From Takakia lepidozioides (taxonomy: Eukaryota; Streptophyta; Takakiopsida; Takakiales; Takakiaceae): a stretch of DNA of 64,000 nt. Each line of letters opens with the position of its first letter. The stretch's first letter is position 1. The position numbers and the translations under genes are program-made. Below the pieces are notes generated by a model. The model searched no databases. It had not been told where the DNA came from and was given only the letters and a program-made list of their open reading frames with translations. The stretch is from the NCBI GenBank assembly GCA_030704615.1, contig CM060731.1:41974001-42038000 (forward strand), written 5' to 3'. Of the stretch, positions 59,658 through 64,000 are shown one piece after another.

Positions 59658-61459
59658 TCCATATTCTTCCTATTCTTCCAGAGCTTAACTTTTGGGAAGT
59701 TCTTGACTTGACAGTGGGTGCTATGAAGGTCCTCTACATGGGGAATGTACTACACTCCCTTAGATAAAGGAAGACACCCAACAAAGTGCAAGAACATTAT
59801 GAATACTTAATAATTCAAGGTCGGCGCATCATAGTTTCGAACTGGCACCGTCGAGGTCTATGAATTTGACGGTTGGGACTTGTGAGCCCATTTTATTGAG
59901 AGGTTTGATAATTTGCAGCATTCAAAATACTCATACCACTGACAAGTTTCCACTTTGAACTGTCTTATGTGTTCGGATGCGTCCGGCCCTCATTTGCATG
60001 CATAGCCGAAGCTTCATGGCTCCGTCCTTCAAGGACAGAGATTTTGCATCATGTTGAAGTCAATCGAAATCTCATAGGGGATGTACACCCAACCAAGTGG
60101 TTAAACATACCACTTTGACTAAGGAACTAAATAGCTTGCCTCTTCGACTTGCACAATTACTCAGATGATGCACCAATGACAATCTGCAGGCCTTCACCAG
60201 TATTACACCATGTCAAAGGTCTTATTGATCCGAAAACATATATTGGTTTGTTGTTGTGCTGAGTCATGCAAATTACCAAGTATTGACATGTATGCACTTA
60301 AAAATGAGATTTTGTCCATAGTAAGATAAAACAGTAGAAGAACACCAACCGCAACTCAATTTTGCAGCAATCGACAGAGCCTTTTGCAGTTTGCGGTTTG
60401 TTTTCCCAAAATTCCCATTGGCTCGTAGAGTGGTACTTGAATGCAAACTTTTTCATGTGTTCTCTGCATGAATTGTCAGGGAGAATACCACCGAAGTGCC
60501 TGACAAAAGTACTTTAGATCATGACAGTGCCCCCATGAAAGAGCTCTAGAGTTCAAAGTGTCGTTTATGATGAGAACAAGAGATAGAGATTTCTGACGTG
60601 GGGCGGGCATGTAATCTCGAAAGTCCTCCATCATGCCACCAACACCTCACGTAGAAATATGGTATGGTATCCTAGCCAATTATTGTGAAAATTTCAAGCC
60701 AAACAACATTTGTTTTTATTAGGGTCCTTTGCATGTCTCTGAAGGGGGGAAATGACTTCTATAGCTTGGGCAATTCAAGGAGCCCATTCCAAAAATTGAC
60801 CAAGTGATAATGAGATGTATTACTCAAACCCTCTGGTTAGGGTATAGTGGAATGTACTACAATAGTGAGCAGGTCAAAACAAATTCTAGATCCAAAGGTA
60901 GAATTACAAAAGTTACCACCAAAGTGAGGCCAACTATGGGCCAATTATGTCTCGCCACGTAGACAATCAACTCTCCTCCATGCTCCAATTTCATGACCCT
61001 GCGTTTTCCAAAAAATTCTATAGGTCGGAGAATTCAGTGAATTTAATTAGTTTAACTGTGTGAGGTGGCCATGTTGTCAAAAATGTAAATGTAGTTGAGT
61101 ATACTCATCCAACTTATTATTTGGGAGCAATTAATACTTTTCACCATGTTGTCAATCTTTTTTTCTTTTTCTTTTTTTAAAGGAACAAGGTCAGTGGCCC
61201 TATAAACTTTATCTTTATCTTATTCTTATTCTTAAGACAATAAAAAAGCATTTGAGACAAACTATATATAAAGACGCAGTTTTTTATTCGATCTCACACT
61301 TCTTCTTCTCTTCATGACCTTGCTTGCTACCTCGTGCTCATTGCTGCTGAGATCTAGTTTTGGTAGCTCTCTCTCTCTCATCTCTTTTGGACCTTGCTCA
61401 ATTCTTGGTGGTAGAATTGGTAGAGCGCTCTTTCTCTCATTGCTCATTTCCTCTTCCTG
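59658..61459. other. Intergenic, no gene recognised
   Basis: Short open frames only. A T-rich stretch with aaaggaacaaggtcagtggccctataaactt at about 61160-61215 is another - strand tail of the LINE family. Confidence 0.45.
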
Positions 61460-61525
61460 TTGCTTAATAGCGTTGGTATAGCTCCACCCGTCAAGTTTGG
61501 GGTACGTAGTCTTGTATTGATCGCA

Positions 61526-62905
61526 ATGTCAAACACAATGCCTCATATTGTAAGAGGTGCGTTGTTGCTTCTAGTGATCTTATCTTCAGCTTTCAATCTG
61601 GTCAAATCAAGTTGTCCATCAGGTGCTATGTTCATGTTCGGAGATTCGCCGTCTGATACTGGAAATGATCAATTAGCATTTCCATCAAACGAACAATTGC
61701 ACTTGAATAGTCCTTACGGAGGAACATTTTTTGGACGTTCGTCGGGTCGTTTTTCGAATGGGCGTGTTGTTATTGATTTCGTCGCTCACGCCTTTGGATT
61801 TCCTTTCCTCACCCCAATTTAAGCATATATAACAAACCGTACGAACTCAAATTTTCGACATGGGATTAACTTTGCTTATGCTGGAGCTACCGCATGAAAC
61901 GATGATTACTTGGTTCCATATCATCTTGAGCTTCAAGTTGAGCAATTTTTGGATTTCAAAACCAAAATCAAAATTGTCAAGAAAATCGATACCTACTTGA
62001 GAAAATTATGAGAATGGATTATACATTATATACACTAGCGGCAACGATTTCTCATATCAGTATCTCCGAGACATGGGACCTATAGATGTAATGAAACATA
62101 TTGTGCCTCAATCGGTGGCTACAGTTGGAAAGACGACAATTATGCAAGGAATGGGTTTCCTGCGCAGTTTTGAATATTGAAGAAAAGAGGTTATCTCCAC
62201 CAGCCTTCTTCACCAATTGTGGGATATTCTTCTAGAGCTTTCTTACTCTTGGAGCTCAAACTCAAGATGCTTGCAACTTCTAGAGCTTGGGGCAATCTTT
62301 TTTGCATCATGAGACCTTTTGTCAGCTGCTACAGAGAACTTATATAATACAGGAGCTAGACATTTTTTTATTTACAACAATCCCGCCGAAGGTTGTTCCA
62401 CTATTTTCCTCTCAAATTGGGGCACTCATGAGGTTCCAAGAGACGAGTATGGGTGTTTAATTCCCTTCAATGAGGTTGTTTTAGCTTACAATGAGGGTTT
62501 GAAACGTATGATTCAAAGATCTCCAGCAGCGCCTTCCAGGAATTTCTGTTCATTTTTGGTCGATATTATGACATCAACATGGACATTGTGAAGCATCCGG
62601 AGGAATATGGATTTCCACAAGAGAACGTATTCCAGGCGGCTTGTGGGTATGGACATCCATACAATTTCAACGTAGATGCTATGTGTGGAAACATTAACGC
62701 CACAGTGGGAGGAAAAGTTGTGGGTTTAGATGTATACAAATCTAGGGATCCCAACAACTATATCATATAGGATGGAGTGCACTTTACAGAGGCCTTCTAC
62801 AAGATTGTAGCAAAGCCATTTTTGACAGGAGAATATTTGGATCCGCCCATCAATTTCATGACAAAATGCCAGTTAGACGAGGAATATTTTGCCAAAGGGA
62901 TGTGA
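61526..62905 (+). pseudogene. GDSL esterase/lipase pseudogene
   Basis: The ATG at 61526 opens a signal peptide (IVRGALLLLVILSSAFN) followed by block I of GDSL lipases, MFGDSPSDTGND, with the active-site Ser at the usual place and Leu replaced by Pro. A TAA at 61820 ends this frame. Later blocks follow in shifted frames: INFAYAGATA near 61865, SGNDFSYQYL near 62040 (block III, Gly and Asn-Asp present), GARHFFIYNNPAEGC near 62350, IVKHPEEYGF near 62580, and DGVHFTEAFY near 62770 just after a TAG at 62768 (block V Asp and His). GDSL lipases are secreted hydrolases acting on cutin, lipids or acetylated sugars. All catalytic blocks survive, but stops and frameshifts prevent a full product. Confidence 0.85.
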
Positions 62906-63799
62906 TCCATAGAATGATGACGAGTTGAGGATAGATCAATTTTTGTGCTTGTGTATTCCCAATTGGGTGTTTGAAACTGTGCAATAAAATTTAATAGTGT
63001 ATTGTGATCTATCTGTTGTCAGCTAAGAGGCAATGAACTTGGTAAGTCATCACTTGTGCATGAATAAAGGGGTGTGTTATCTGTACAATCTTGTGCAAAA
63101 TTCAACCTTAGTTTAGATTTACATAAGATTAGATTAGTTTACATTTGATCTGAGCTTTATATGCACTTATGGACACCCTATGTGGCATCACTATATGCTG
63201 ATGGATTAGAGCTCCCCATGACATGACCAGCCTCTCCCCCTTTGGAAAGCATCAGAATTGTCCTTTCATACATTAAGCAAGTAACTTAACCGTGTGTAGA
63301 TTGCCATAGCTTTCGGAACCTGTCACAAAAAGGACACCTCTAAGGGGAATAGCTAGCTTGTGGATGCAAGTGGAACTTTGTATACAAAAATATGTTTGGA
63401 GGATGCCCTTTCCAGATAGGAGTGATGACTCCTGGACCTTGTATTTAACTGGTGGGATTGGTATCTTCAGAAGGATTAGGTTTCTTTGTACATTCCAATC
63501 CTAAAGTCTCACGTCAGCCTATGAATCAACAACACTGATTCACTCCATTCGACACTGAATAAACCTTAAGACTCCTCCCTGTGGTATGATGTGCATATGC
63601 TAATCCAGGGTTTTGAATGGCAAAACGAGGCAAGTATTTTTCAACCAGATGAGCTGGTTATGGATTGCATTCACTCTTTGCAAGCATGTGACCATGCGAG
63701 GGGGGGTTTTGCACTGAGCCGTAATATCCTAGTTTAGGGAGCCAGCCTTTGTTATCAACTGGAAAAATTTCAGAATACTTTATTTCAAAATAGGGATTA
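62906..63799. other. Intergenic, no gene recognised
   Basis: A polyadenylation-type aataaa lies near 62984, downstream of the GDSL remnant. No other coding or RNA feature was seen. Confidence 0.45.
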
Positions 63800-63996
63800 T
63801 AAGGAAAAAATTACTTCCCTGAACTTGGAGGCCACAGTGGAGGTCGAGTTAGTTTTCACTGAAAGGGGCTACTGGGATACTTTATTCTTCTACGCATACT
63901 AAGTAAGTACCCCCAAAATACGGTGAACAATTTCGCACAGAAGATTTTTTCTCTAAAAAAATAAAAATAAAATTTTGAAGTTAGGGCTATGGCGGG
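63800..63996 (-). repeat. Dispersed repeat, inverted copy of 39889-40110
   Basis: The reverse complement starts cccgccatagccctaacttcaaaat and matches 39889-40110, with one copy of the 41-base unit instead of two and an extra A/T-rich stretch near 63950. The repeat runs to the edge of the window and may continue beyond it. Confidence 0.8.
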
Positions 63997-64000
63997 AAAA

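Noticed and set aside
1-64000. CRISPR array, rRNA genes or prokaryotic operons
   Set aside because: No regularly spaced repeats, no rRNA sequence and a clear exon-intron gene structure.

Overview
The window comes from a nuclear chromosome of a land plant. Its genes have short, canonical GT-AG introns. It carries an intronless DYW-type PPR gene, plant-type PI4K-gamma and SPD1-like genes, plant-style Ty3 and LINE retroelements, and an interstitial TTTAGGG tract. The gene sequences look more like a non-seed plant (bryophyte, lycophyte or fern) than a flowering plant, but I cannot assign a species.

Layout. At 0.8-8.9 kb lies a decayed Ty3/gypsy retrotransposon with unusual cargo: gag with two zinc knuckles, protease, a C5-cytosine DNA methyltransferase domain, reverse transcriptase/RNase H, then an intact integrase ORF ending in a PHD finger. 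At 8.9-15.4 kb is a repeat-rich region (LTR-like sequence, SINE-like head, truncated LINE, tandem and inverted repeats). At 16.3-21.8 kb is an intact nine-exon ARMC8 homologue (+). At 24.4-26.6 kb is an intronless DYW PPR gene (-). At 29.6-31.7 kb is a two-exon PI4K-gamma with two ubiquitin-like domains (+), damaged in its catalytic loop. At 33.4-39.2 kb is a nine-exon SPD1-like AAA ATPase (+) with a small deletion in exon 3. At 40.2-43.2 kb is a GUF1/EF4 (LepA) gene (-) with several deletions. At 44.0-50.5 kb is a complete fourteen-exon WRAP53/TCAB1 homologue (-). From 50.5 kb to the end there are two more truncated LINEs, an LTR-like fragment, a broken F-box/kelch-like gene with a transposon-like segment, a GDSL lipase pseudogene and a copy of a dispersed repeat.

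The most notable object is the methyltransferase- and PHD-bearing Ty3 element. Domain order and motifs suggest an element able to write DNA methylation and read chromatin. A second piece of the same methyltransferase lies antisense in intron 1 of the WRAP53 gene, about ten bases from a splice acceptor, so the family has more than one locus. All four premature in-frame stops I could place in gag are TAG, as expected if CAG codons decayed by deamination of methylated cytosine.

The host genes are unrelated single loci, not an operon: protein degradation (ARMC8, CTLH/GID ligase), organelle RNA editing (PPR), phosphoinositide or protein kinase signalling (PI4K-gamma), plastid development (SPD1-like), mitochondrial translation (GUF1) and telomerase/Cajal-body function (WRAP53). 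All exon boundaries were set by eye from splice signals, reading-frame phase and remembered family motifs; no alignment or expression data were available.
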